This document shows positions 14,559 through 20,104 of a stretch of 27,236 nt of DNA, one piece after another. The DNA lies in the IMG/VR virus record IMGVR_UViG_3300044641_005844, positions 1-27,236 of that record; one strand, given 5' to 3'. Every line of letters starts with the position of its first letter. Position 1 is the stretch's first letter. Source of the DNA: a virus. A program made the position numbers and the translations under genes. A model generated the notes under the pieces. That model searched no databases, was not told where the DNA came from, and saw nothing but the letters and a program-made list of their open reading frames with translations.

Positions 14559-14690
14559 ATGATTAGTTCTGAAACACCTTATAAATTGGCAGAAATCATC
14601 AGAGATACTTGGCCTCAGATATATAGAGTGCCATCGAATAAAGAAGATGAAAAAGGTAGCAGTATTCGGATCCGCAAGAACGAGTCCTGA
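14559..14690 (+). CDS. Small hypothetical protein
   Basis: 43 residues, MISSETPYKLAEIIRDTWPQ then IYRVPSNKEDEKGSSIRIRK. The last 44 bases overlap the LOG-family gene in another frame, so the basic tail may be an overlap by-product. The start abuts the psbD terminator T-tract and has no ribosome site. The first 30 residues look like a genuine short helical protein. Function unknown. Confidence 0.5.
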   Translation: MISSETPYKLAEIIRDTWPQIYRVPSNKEDEKGSSIRIRKNES

Positions 14691-15195
14691 TTCTGGACTT
14701 TATCAAGCAGTTGAAAAACTAGGAAAAAATATTGCAGAACAAGGTTGGATTGTAGTTACTGGTGGTGGTCCAGGAACTATGGAAGCGGCAAATAAGGGAG
14801 CAATGAGTGCATGTATGGGAAACTCTTTATGCTCCGTTGCTGAGGCAATTTATCTTCCATTTGAGGAGGGAGTTAATCCGTATGTTCAAGAATATGAAAA
14901 GCATCAAACATTTTATTCAAGACTGCATACGTTCTCAGAATGTGATGCTTTTATTGTAACTCCTGGTGGTATTGGAACAGTGCTTGAGATGGCAATGATT
15001 TATCAGTTAGTTCAGGTTAATCACATTGATAAAAAACCAATCATCTGTGTTGGTAGAATGTGGAGAACATTAAAGAATTGGATTGAAGATGAAATGCTTG
15101 ACAATGGATTTCTCAGTAATGAAGAAATGAAACTAATACATTATGTCGATAGATTTTCTGAGGCAACTCATTTACTTAAAGGACTTTTAGAATAA
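14647..15195 (+). CDS. LOG-family nucleotide 5'-monophosphate phosphoribohydrolase
   Basis: 182 residues, usual length. Motifs: VAVFGSARTSPDSGLY (4-19), TGGGPGTMEAANKGA (38-52) and PGGIGTVLE (106-114), the PGGxGTxxE signature with catalytic Glu114 and upstream Arg92. LOG enzymes release the base from nucleoside monophosphates; some make cytokinins, others act on purine or pyrimidine nucleotides. In a phage it could serve nucleotide salvage from degraded host RNA or DNA (inference). The old label lysine decarboxylase is not right for this family. Confidence 0.88.
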   Translation: MKKVAVFGSARTSPDSGLYQAVEKLGKNIAEQGWIVVTGGGPGTMEAANKGAMSACMGNSLCSVAEAIYLPFEEGVNPYVQEYEKHQTFYSRLHTFSECDAFIVTPGGIGTVLEMAMIYQLVQVNHIDKKPIICVGRMWRTLKNWIEDEMLDNGFLSNEEMKLIHYVDRFSEATHLLKGLLE

Positions 15196-15199
15196 AAAA

Positions 15200-15811
15200 A
15201 TGGATAATATATACGAAAATTATGTTCATACTAGAAAACTAAGTTTAAATCTTAGTAAGATAAAAAATTCTGCATATAAAATGTATGAATTTATTAACAC
15301 TGAGTTTAATAAAAGTGGGGCAGAGTGTAATGGACAGACAAGCATGATTAATCAAATATTTGCAGAATATAATTTACTCATGTATCCATTTCCTGAATTT
15401 TATGAATTATACTCCGATATAAAGAAAATGTTTTATGATAAGTTGAGTTTGGAAGATCTTGACGAATCATATTATATTCAATCTTGGTTAAATTTTTACA
15501 AAAAAGGTGATTTTATCGATTGGCACTCTCACTGGCCACCAGAAGTCAATAGCTGGCATGGGTATTATTGTGTTGATGTTGAACCAAGTAAAACTTCATA
15601 TAGAATAACAAAAGAAAATAAAAATATAGATGTTATCAATGAAAATAACTTATTAGTTTTAAGTAAAAGTGTAGATGATCAACATAGAACTTGGCCTTGG
15701 GAATATGAACAACCAAGAATCACAATAGCTTTCGATATTATTTCTGCCCCAAATATATTAAATTTCTATGGAGAAAATAAAATGGGAAAAAATCATTGGG
15801 TTCCAATTTAA
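15200..15811 (+). CDS. Putative 2OG-Fe(II) oxygenase
   Basis: 203 residues. The C-terminal half fits a double-stranded beta-helix: DFIDWHSHWPPE gives H109-x-H111 as candidate iron ligands, DDQHRTWPW gives H162, and QPRITIAFDI gives R173 for the 2-oxoglutarate carboxylate. Such proteins are frequent in cyanomyoviruses and their substrates are mostly unknown. It is the second oxygenase-like gene of the window after 3670-4209 and is not closely similar to it. Starts 4 bases after the LOG gene. Confidence 0.68.
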   Translation: MDNIYENYVHTRKLSLNLSKIKNSAYKMYEFINTEFNKSGAECNGQTSMINQIFAEYNLLMYPFPEFYELYSDIKKMFYDKLSLEDLDESYYIQSWLNFYKKGDFIDWHSHWPPEVNSWHGYYCVDVEPSKTSYRITKENKNIDVINENNLLVLSKSVDDQHRTWPWEYEQPRITIAFDIISAPNILNFYGENKMGKNHWVPI

Positions 15812-15813
15812 GT

Positions 15814-16014
15814 ATGGAAAATTTTACTCAAACATCGGACAAGTTGTATGAAAAACATACATATCAGTTAGTTTATAAAAATGGTGATAAACAAGTTTTT
15901 GAAAATTATTATGATTTAATGTTTACTTGGACAAATACAAAGAAAGATTTATTATCTTATGTTGAAGTTTTAGATAATAAAAATAAATCAAAAAACGTAA
16001 AAGGTTTCTTATGA
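15814..16014 (+). CDS. Small hypothetical protein
   Basis: 66 residues from ATG 15814 (a TTG at 15796 in frame is unlikely). The core HTYQLVYKNGDKQVFENYYD looks like a short beta-meander, followed by a helix and a lysine-rich tail. Its stop overlaps the next ATG (ATGA). First of three chained small genes. No domain recognised. Confidence 0.72.
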   Translation: MENFTQTSDKLYEKHTYQLVYKNGDKQVFENYYDLMFTWTNTKKDLLSYVEVLDNKNKSKNVKGFL

Positions 16015-16286
16015 TAGTTGAAAGTTGGTCTGTGATTGAATCAAAAACAGGAAGAGTGATATGCCAGTGTTCAGATGAAACAGATGCTATGATGTTGGTT
16101 TCTTTTGATCCAAATAATAGAATCTATTCAAAACAAAAATATATTTTGGATCAAGTAATAGATATTACATCTCATACTGATAAACAATTGCCTGGACAAA
16201 TTGGACTTCCTCCTGGAACTTATAAAATTGAAGATCGAAAAATTTATAAACTAGAAGAAAGTGATCTTCAAGTAATTGAAATATGA
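16011..16286 (+). CDS. Conserved hypothetical protein
   Basis: 91 residues. It starts ESWSVIESKTGRVICQCSDE, followed by a helix and a basic strand, then PGQIGLPPGTYKIEDRKIYK. Mixed alpha/beta, soluble. ATGA overlaps on both sides tie it to its neighbours. Appears to be a common cyanophage protein; function unknown. Confidence 0.74.
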   Translation: MIVESWSVIESKTGRVICQCSDETDAMMLVSFDPNNRIYSKQKYILDQVIDITSHTDKQLPGQIGLPPGTYKIEDRKIYKLEESDLQVIEI

Positions 16287-16483
16287 ATTATCGAAAGAGA
16301 AAACAAGCAGAGAATCAAAAAAAGAAAAGAATGTACACACCAGAAGGATACATAGCAGACCCCCCAAATGCTAAATGTCCCTATTGTGGTAAATCAGGAA
16401 AACCATGTTCTTATGTTAATAGTTTGAGTCGTGCTTGGTCTAGAGATGCTTGCTCCAAAAGAACAAAAAATAATAATCAATAA
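16283..16483 (+). CDS. Small zinc-ribbon-like protein
   Basis: 66 residues, strongly basic. CPYCGKSGKPC followed by a further Cys in RDACSKRT gives four cysteines that could hold zinc. The N-terminus is Lys/Arg-rich (NYRKRKQAENQKKKRMY), suggesting nucleic-acid contact. Its 3' end overlaps the convergent sulfotransferase gene by 7 bases. Confidence 0.7.
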   Translation: MNYRKRKQAENQKKKRMYTPEGYIADPPNAKCPYCGKSGKPCSYVNSLSRAWSRDACSKRTKNNNQ

Positions 16484-17088
16484 TCAAGAATTTCATAGTC
16501 TTTACTATAATATTTCATAACGTTGGATTCTATTTTTTTATTTTCTTTTACCTTATTTGGTTTTAACTCTGCTGGATCTCCATAGTATGAATATTCTTTG
16601 TGTTCAATATTGTCATCGAATTGTTCATTAAACCATTCAATAAAGGGTTTACTCAACCCATTTTCGTACTTATATACTATTGTTTTTTCTGATATAAACT
16701 CATACTGTGGTCTTAACCAGTTTGAATTATATCTTTTTGTTATTGCGTGATACTCTATAAATTGATTTAAACCATCTTCGGTTTCTAACGCAGAATACAC
16801 ATCATCTTCCATTTCTAAATACCACTCGTTTATCATGCAATGGGATGCAGATGCAAATCTTTCAAATGGATTTCTAACTATTGCTAGGTGTTGGGATGTA
16901 CTAACATCCTCCAACATTTCATATAGAGGATAATGTAAATGCATTATACTAATTCCATATATTGATTGATCATAATCATCATGAAATCTGTTGTATCCAT
17001 TATTGCTTAAAACTTCTTTAATATATCTACCACCAGTCCTTGGGATATGTACGTGAAATATTTTTTTGTCCTCTTTTACGTATAGCAT
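16477..17088 (-). CDS. Sulfotransferase-family protein
   Basis: 203 residues. The 5'-phosphosulfate loop is HVHIPRTGGRYI (12-23; PRTGG replaces the common PKTGG), and the 3'-phosphate site is IVRNPFERFASA (70-81). The C-terminal pattern NVMKYYSKDYEIL is typical of carbohydrate sulfotransferases (Sulfotransfer_2). It would move sulfate from PAPS to a sugar or protein. It is the only minus-strand gene in an 8-kb plus-strand stretch and has AT-rich flanks, so it looks like a later insertion. It could act on the same glycan as the 1-4969 cassette (speculative). Confidence 0.8.
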   Translation of the reverse strand: MLYVKEDKKIFHVHIPRTGGRYIKEVLSNNGYNRFHDDYDQSIYGISIMHLHYPLYEMLEDVSTSQHLAIVRNPFERFASASHCMINEWYLEMEDDVYSALETEDGLNQFIEYHAITKRYNSNWLRPQYEFISEKTIVYKYENGLSKPFIEWFNEQFDDNIEHKEYSYYGDPAELKPNKVKENKKIESNVMKYYSKDYEILDY

Positions 17089-17156
17089 TATTATTTGCTT
17101 TAAAAATATAATTATACACTATTTTATAAAATAAATAAAAAAAAAGAAAGTATTTT
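17089..17156. promoter_or_regulatory. AT-rich divergent promoter region
   Basis: 68 bases of nearly pure A/T between divergent genes. On the plus strand ATAAATA at 17131-17137 fits a late promoter for the HNH gene. On the minus strand TATAAT (plus 17111-17116) could be a -10 box for the sulfotransferase, but its -35 (TTTATT) is poor. Confidence 0.4.
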
Positions 17157-17537
17157 ATGGAAATACTAAATTCCCCTCAAGATTTTTTGTTTCATATGCA
17201 CACTTGCTCTCCAACAGAAGCAAAAAAAATGTGGAGGAATTCAATAAAAGAAAAATGGAATAATACATGTGCCTATTGTGGAACTAAAACAGAAGAATTA
17301 TCTATAGACCACATCATTCCACAGATGAAGGGTGGCAATGATCATATAACTAATGTGATCTGTTGTTGCGTAAAATGCAATAGATCAAAGGGGCATGAAC
17401 AATGGGAGCAGTGGTTTACTAGACAAAAATTCTTTACAGAAGAGAGATATAATGCTATAATCAATTGGCAAAGGCAATTACTTACACAAGAATTAAATTT
17501 GTATAGATATAAACCAAGAAAAAATAAAGTTTTTTGA
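17157..17537 (+). CDS. HNH endonuclease
   Basis: 126 residues. HNH core: CAYC (38-41), SIDHIIPQMKGG (49-60), an Asn in ITNVICC, and CVKC (71-74). The paired CxxC motifs hold a structural zinc, as in McrA-like HNH proteins. It makes nicks or breaks in DNA. It may be a free-standing homing endonuclease or a host-DNA nuclease; no intron or split gene is seen near it. Confidence 0.88.
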   Translation: MEILNSPQDFLFHMHTCSPTEAKKMWRNSIKEKWNNTCAYCGTKTEELSIDHIIPQMKGGNDHITNVICCCVKCNRSKGHEQWEQWFTRQKFFTEERYNAIINWQRQLLTQELNLYRYKPRKNKVF

Positions 17538-17546
17538 TATACAGTT

Positions 17547-17783
17547 ATGAAATTTACAGTTTATAGTAAAGAAGGATGTCCATTTTGTTCTAAAATAAAA
17601 GCAGTTTTAGAACAAAGAAATTTTGAACATGTAGTATATGAATTGGATGAAGACTTCACTAAAGATGAGTTTTATGCAGAGTTTGGGGAGGGGTCTACTT
17701 TTCCACAAGTTATTGTTGATGAAACAAAGTTAGGTGGTTGTGTAGATACTGTTAAGTATCTTTCTGAAAATAATTTAATTTGA
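17547..17783 (+). CDS. grx: Glutaredoxin
   Basis: 78 residues. Active site CPFC (residues 10-13) after the first strand KFTVYSKEG; cis-Pro region TFPQVIVD; GG-C motif LGGCVDT for glutathione binding. It would use glutathione to reduce disulfides, serving ribonucleotide reductase or the Prx5 at 7736. Usual size for T4-like phage NrdC/Grx proteins. Confidence 0.92.
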   Translation: MKFTVYSKEGCPFCSKIKAVLEQRNFEHVVYELDEDFTKDEFYAEFGEGSTFPQVIVDETKLGGCVDTVKYLSENNLI

Positions 17784-17963
17784 ATGGCACCTATAAATAA
17801 TTCAAATACTACAGAAATAAATCGTGGTATTGAACTAATGCTTCGAAATAGGAGGGAAAAAGAAATTCCAAAAACTAATGAAAAAAAAATTTTTAGTTTT
17901 TGTAAAACAGTTTCTCTCCTTAAGAGAGAAATAAAAATAGAATTTAATTTTACGGTGAAGTAG
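17784..17963 (+). CDS. Small conserved cyanophage-type protein
   Basis: 59 residues, first base right after the glutaredoxin stop. It begins MAPINNSNTTEINRGIELML, then a basic region (RNRREKEIPKTNEKK) and FSFCKTVSLLKREIKIEFNF. Basic overall, no membrane helix. CTATAAATA occurs within codons 3-5 (17791-17799) and could be a late promoter for the downstream genes or chance. Function unknown. Confidence 0.72.
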   Translation: MAPINNSNTTEINRGIELMLRNRREKEIPKTNEKKIFSFCKTVSLLKREIKIEFNFTVK

Positions 17964-17988
17964 AAATAACTCTCTCGGAGGAAGAACA

Positions 17989-18219
17989 ATGTTAGCAGCA
18001 GAACTCACAATTTTTTCTTTGGTTTCATTTTTATTTTTATTGGTTGGTGGAGTGATTGGTTGGCTAACAAAACAACATGTGTATAGTACACAGCAATTGC
18101 AAGTATATACTCATCCAGAAATGTTCGATAATAATGGAAATGTAATTCCAGACGAAATAATAGCAGTACGATTTGAAAATAGCTATGACGACTACGACGA
18201 AGACGAAGACGAAGACTGA
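17989..18219 (+). CDS. Single-pass membrane protein with acidic tail
   Basis: 76 residues. Membrane helix at ~6-26 (LTIFSLVSFLFLLVGGVIGW), middle segment with HPEMFDNNGNVIPDEIIAVRF, and an extreme acidic end DDYDEDEDED. CGGAGGA at 17969-17975 is a clear ribosome site. The last ~35 bases also encode the start of the next gene in another frame. Looks conserved in cyanophages; role unknown. Confidence 0.78.
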   Translation: MLAAELTIFSLVSFLFLLVGGVIGWLTKQHVYSTQQLQVYTHPEMFDNNGNVIPDEIIAVRFENSYDDYDEDEDED

Positions 18220-18754
18220 ACCAAAAACAGTAAAGTTGCCACCAAAACCATTTGCATTTGAAGTACTTCAACTTGCTTCTAAACAAAGAAGTAATGTAAA
18301 AAAAGTAGAGATTCTCAGAGAATATGAACACGATTCTTTGAAGGCAATTTTTATTTGGAACTTTGATGAAAGTGTGATTTCAATGCTTCCCCCAGGTGAA
18401 GTTCCTTATTTTGGTGATAATGATTTTAAGACTTCAACTATGACTGAAAGAATTCAGCAAGCAGTTGATACCATGGGGGATTTGAGTTCTAATTCTATTG
18501 GAGCATCTGATCAAAAACATACAGCAATTAGAACAGAGTACACTAAGTTTTATAATTTTATTAAAGGTGGCAATGATTCTTTAAGTTCTCTACGAAGAGA
18601 AAATATTTTTATTAATCTTCTTGAGGGTATGCATCCTTTGGAAGCAGAGATTATTTGTTTATGTAAAGATAAAAGACTCCAAGAAAGGTATAAAATTACA
18701 AAAGAAATTGTTGCGGAAGCATATCCTGATATTACTTGGGGAGGTAGGAGTTAA
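18185..18754 (+). CDS. Conserved cyanophage protein, DUF6433-like
   Basis: 189 residues from ATG 18185 (TTG 18173 also in frame). The start MTTTTKTKTKTEPK is encoded by the same ACGAAG repeats that code the acidic tail of the preceding protein. The body has PPKPFAFEVLQLASKQRSNV, ILREYEHDSLKAIFIWNFDE and LEGMHPLEAEIICLCKDK. This matches my memory of a family found widely in T4-like cyanophages (DUF6433). No enzymatic motif is seen. The stop overlaps the next ATG. Confidence 0.75.
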   Translation: MTTTTKTKTKTEPKTVKLPPKPFAFEVLQLASKQRSNVKKVEILREYEHDSLKAIFIWNFDESVISMLPPGEVPYFGDNDFKTSTMTERIQQAVDTMGDLSSNSIGASDQKHTAIRTEYTKFYNFIKGGNDSLSSLRRENIFINLLEGMHPLEAEIICLCKDKRLQERYKITKEIVAEAYPDITWGGRS

Positions 18755-19011
18755 TGCTAAAAATTCTCCATCAGGACTGTGATCCAGAACTTGCGAATGA
18801 TCGTAGTTTACCATACACTGCATATCTAGTTGATTATGAAGATGATGGGGTTAAAAAGTATGACATTGTTATCTGTAATAAAAGAATAGATATCTTTGAT
18901 TACTATTGGGACAAATATAGAGAAGGTTTAAAAAATTTTAAACAAAGTGAAGGTAGAGTAAATCCCAAACTTTGGGGTGTTCAAGTAAAGGAGTCTAAAA
19001 AGAAAAAATGA
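18754..19011 (+). CDS. Conserved hypothetical protein
   Basis: 85 residues, MLKILHQDCDPELANDRSLP at the start, a YTAYLVDYEDDGVKKYDIVI strand pair, aromatic YYWDKYREGLKNF and a lysine-rich end. GAGGTAGGAG at 18741-18750 is the ribosome site. ATGA overlap with the next gene. Function unknown; same order with the DUF6433-like gene suggests a functional unit. Confidence 0.74.
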   Translation: MLKILHQDCDPELANDRSLPYTAYLVDYEDDGVKKYDIVICNKRIDIFDYYWDKYREGLKNFKQSEGRVNPKLWGVQVKESKKKK

Positions 19012-19190
19012 GTGAAAATTTTGAAAGTATTTTTAGAGATGAATTAAAAAAAGAATTTGAAGAGAAACTTGGATTGACTATTAATCAAAACGAACTAAAA
19101 AAAGTAATAAAAGAATATAAGAAAATTAAAAAGTTTCAAAAGACTCCTTTGTATCAGGTGATGCAGATGGATAAAAAGAAAAATAAGTAG
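19008..19190 (+). CDS. Small charged helical protein
   Basis: 60 residues rich in Lys and Glu (RDELKKEFEEKLGL, ELKKVIKEYKKIKKF). Predicted to be nearly all helix, possibly a coiled coil. Its TAG stop lies inside the 5' arm of a 15-bp inverted repeat. Function unknown. Confidence 0.68.
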   Translation: MSENFESIFRDELKKEFEEKLGLTINQNELKKVIKEYKKIKKFQKTPLYQVMQMDKKKNK

Positions 19191-19227
19191 TTTTGTAAAT
19201 ATTGTATCAAACTTTACAAAACTACTT
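19185..19227 (+). repeat. 15-bp perfect inverted repeat, hairpin without T-tract
   Basis: AAGTAGTTTTGTAAA at 19185-19199 and its exact complement at 19213-19227, with a 13-base loop. The 5' arm includes the stop codon of the upstream gene and the 3' arm runs into the -35 box of the next promoter. No T-tract follows, so it is not a standard terminator. It may stop or protect the upstream mRNA. Confidence 0.8.
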
Positions 19228-19254
19228 GACTATATACTGCAATAGGTCTAGTAT
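19226..19254 (+). promoter_or_regulatory. Sigma70-type promoter of the riboswitch operon
   Basis: TTGACT at 19226-19231, 17-base spacer, TAGTAT at 19249-19254. Transcripts would begin near 19260-19262, exactly at the 5' end of the riboswitch-like RNA. Confidence 0.75.
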
Positions 19255-19260
19255 GACCTT

Positions 19261-19350
19261 ACGTTCATCAGAGAAAACTCTGACGCAAGTAGGACGGCGG
19301 AACGGAACGTTCATCCCAATGGGACGCAAACCGCCCGAAGGAACGGGACC
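19261..19350 (+). ncRNA. Glutamine riboswitch-like RNA (Downstream-peptide/glnA type), apparently two tandem copies
   Basis: Copy 1: CGTTC (19262-19266), hairpin CAGAG-AAAA-CTCTG (19269-19282), the conserved GACGCAAGTAGG (19282-19293), closing GGAACG (19304-19309). Copy 2: CGTTC (19308-19312), hairpin TCCC-AAT-GGGA (19314-19324), GACGCAAACC and CCGAAGGAACG (19335-19345). CGTTCA...GACGxAAGTAGG...CCGAAGGAACG are the conserved blocks of glutamine-binding RNAs known from marine cyanobacteria and phages. The second copy lacks GTAGG and the two share GAACGTTC, so they may be alternative folds of one switch. Downstream, GGAGGA (19369-19374) can pair with CCTC next to the ATG. Confidence 0.82.
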
Positions 19351-19380
19351 TAAAAATCTCATTTCTTTGGAGGAATCCTC

Positions 19381-19518
19381 ATGGCTAAAGTAGTATATCG
19401 TGGCATCGAATATGATACCCAGAAACGTTTGGAGTATCAACAACAAATGATGCAACAACCTCAACAGTATAATGAAACCTATCGTGGTGTTAAGTTTACT
19501 AAGGAGGGACACAAGTGA
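19381..19518 (+). CDS. 45-residue YRG-motif peptide (DUF4278/PirA-like) under the riboswitch
   Basis: Starts MAKVVYRGIEYDTQKRLEYQ and contains the motif twice: VVYRGIEYD (4-12) and ETYRGVKFT (32-40), joined by a Gln/Met-rich helix. The xxYRGxxY pattern is that of short cyanobacterial DUF4278 proteins. One of them, PirA of Synechocystis, binds PII and controls arginine synthesis, and glutamine riboswitches regulate small nitrogen-control proteins in cyanobacteria (established knowledge, from memory). Ribosome site GGAGGA at 19369-19374. The stop overlaps the next ATG (TGATG). Role in phage: possible manipulation of host nitrogen control (inference). Confidence 0.8.
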   Translation: MAKVVYRGIEYDTQKRLEYQQQMMQQPQQYNETYRGVKFTKEGHK

Positions 19519-19613
19519 TGCAAAAACTTAATGTGCTTCAACTTATTAAAGAACAAAAGCAAAAAGAGCAACGTCGTCATCAAGCACTTCTTGCAAATGT
19601 AGGAGCAAAATAA
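19518..19613 (+). CDS. 31-residue basic, glutamine-rich peptide
   Basis: MQKLNVLQLIKEQKQKEQRR then HQALLANVGAK. Predicted as one amphipathic, strongly basic helix. It begins in the TGATG that ends the YRG peptide and ends in the TAATG that starts the next frame; AAGGAGG at 19501-19507 provides a ribosome site. No family known. Confidence 0.6.
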   Translation: MQKLNVLQLIKEQKQKEQRRHQALLANVGAK

Positions 19614-19699
19614 TGCTCCAATTTATTGTTTCATCTACTGCTACTCTTGGATTAACAATAATTTTACTATCAGCATATATCCAATGGTTATATAAGTGA
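19613..19699 (+). CDS. 28-residue single-helix membrane peptide
   Basis: MLQFIVSSTATLGLTIILLS followed by AYIQWLYK: one membrane helix with a short basic end. AGGAG at 19601-19605 precedes the ATG. Overlaps both neighbours by stop/start sharing. Function unknown. Confidence 0.6.
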   Translation: MLQFIVSSTATLGLTIILLSAYIQWLYK

Positions 19700-19866
19700 T
19701 GGACTATCACTACCATTCGGATGATATGGATAAAGATAACAGACCACCTGCTTGTTATCAACTAACATATAGGGGATGCAAATATTGGTCTTGTTATAGA
19801 GTGCATTTGCGAGAATGGTTTGAAAAAATTCTAAGTATAGAACCAATTTACAATAAAAAAAGTTAG
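19699..19866 (+). CDS. 55-residue protein with a YRG motif
   Basis: A polar, His/Asp-rich start (MDYHYHSDDMDKDN) precedes YQLTYRGCKYWSCYRVHLRE. The YRGxxY unit (LTYRGCKYW, 22-30) matches the motif of the first peptide of this operon. Two Cys and many aromatic residues. The stop lies in the 5' arm of the operon terminator. A second DUF4278-like member in the same riboswitch operon. Confidence 0.68.
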   Translation: MDYHYHSDDMDKDNRPPACYQLTYRGCKYWSCYRVHLREWFEKILSIEPIYNKKS

Positions 19867-19896
19867 AGAGGAAACATTGACTTCCTCTCTTTTTTT
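19865..19896 (+). terminator. Terminator of the riboswitch operon
   Basis: Stem AGAGAGGAA (19865-19873) and TTCCTCTCT (19882-19890), loop ACATTGAC, then six or more T. The stop codon of the last gene overlaps the stem. The loop holds most of the next -35 box. Confidence 0.92.
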
Positions 19897-19905
19897 ATGT
19901 AAAAT
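19877..19905 (+). promoter_or_regulatory. Sigma70-type promoter nested in the terminator, for the thyX region
   Basis: TTGACT at 19877-19882 in the terminator loop, 17-base spacer through the T-tract, TAAAAT at 19900-19905. Start near 19912, before the gene at 19928. Same design as 6574-6602. Confidence 0.7.
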
Positions 19906-19927
19906 GATTTGAGAAAGTACCTTTCTT

Positions 19928-20104
19928 ATGGACAAAGACAAACTCAAATTAATTGTCCGTAATCTAGAACTTTTGGTTGATTCTTTAAAATCAGAAATTT
20001 ATTCTGATGTGGATTCTTATAAAAGACCAAAATTAGAAAAACCAACAATAATGGATTACGATGAAGTTTTTTATGACGGAGATGACGATGGATACCCAGA
20101 CTAA
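19928..20104 (+). CDS. Small acidic conserved protein before thyX
   Basis: 58 residues: MDKDKLKLIVRNLELLVDSL then KSEIYSDVDSYKRP and a very acidic end (YDEVFYDGDDDGYPD). Helix plus acidic tail. It overlaps thyX by 17 bases. Appears to be a common cyanophage gene placed before thyX; function unknown. Confidence 0.74.
   Translation: MDKDKLKLIVRNLELLVDSLKSEIYSDVDSYKRPKLEKPTIMDYDEVFYDGDDDGYPD

Noticed and set aside
17791-17799. CTATAAATA as a late promoter inside the 17784 gene
   Set aside because: It falls in codons 3-5 of a plausible gene and is nearly 200 bases from the next start; chance occurrence is likely in AT-rich DNA.
18185-18215. ACGAAG run as a CRISPR or structural repeat
   Set aside because: Only a few 6-base units, fully inside coding sequence of two genes; no spacers.
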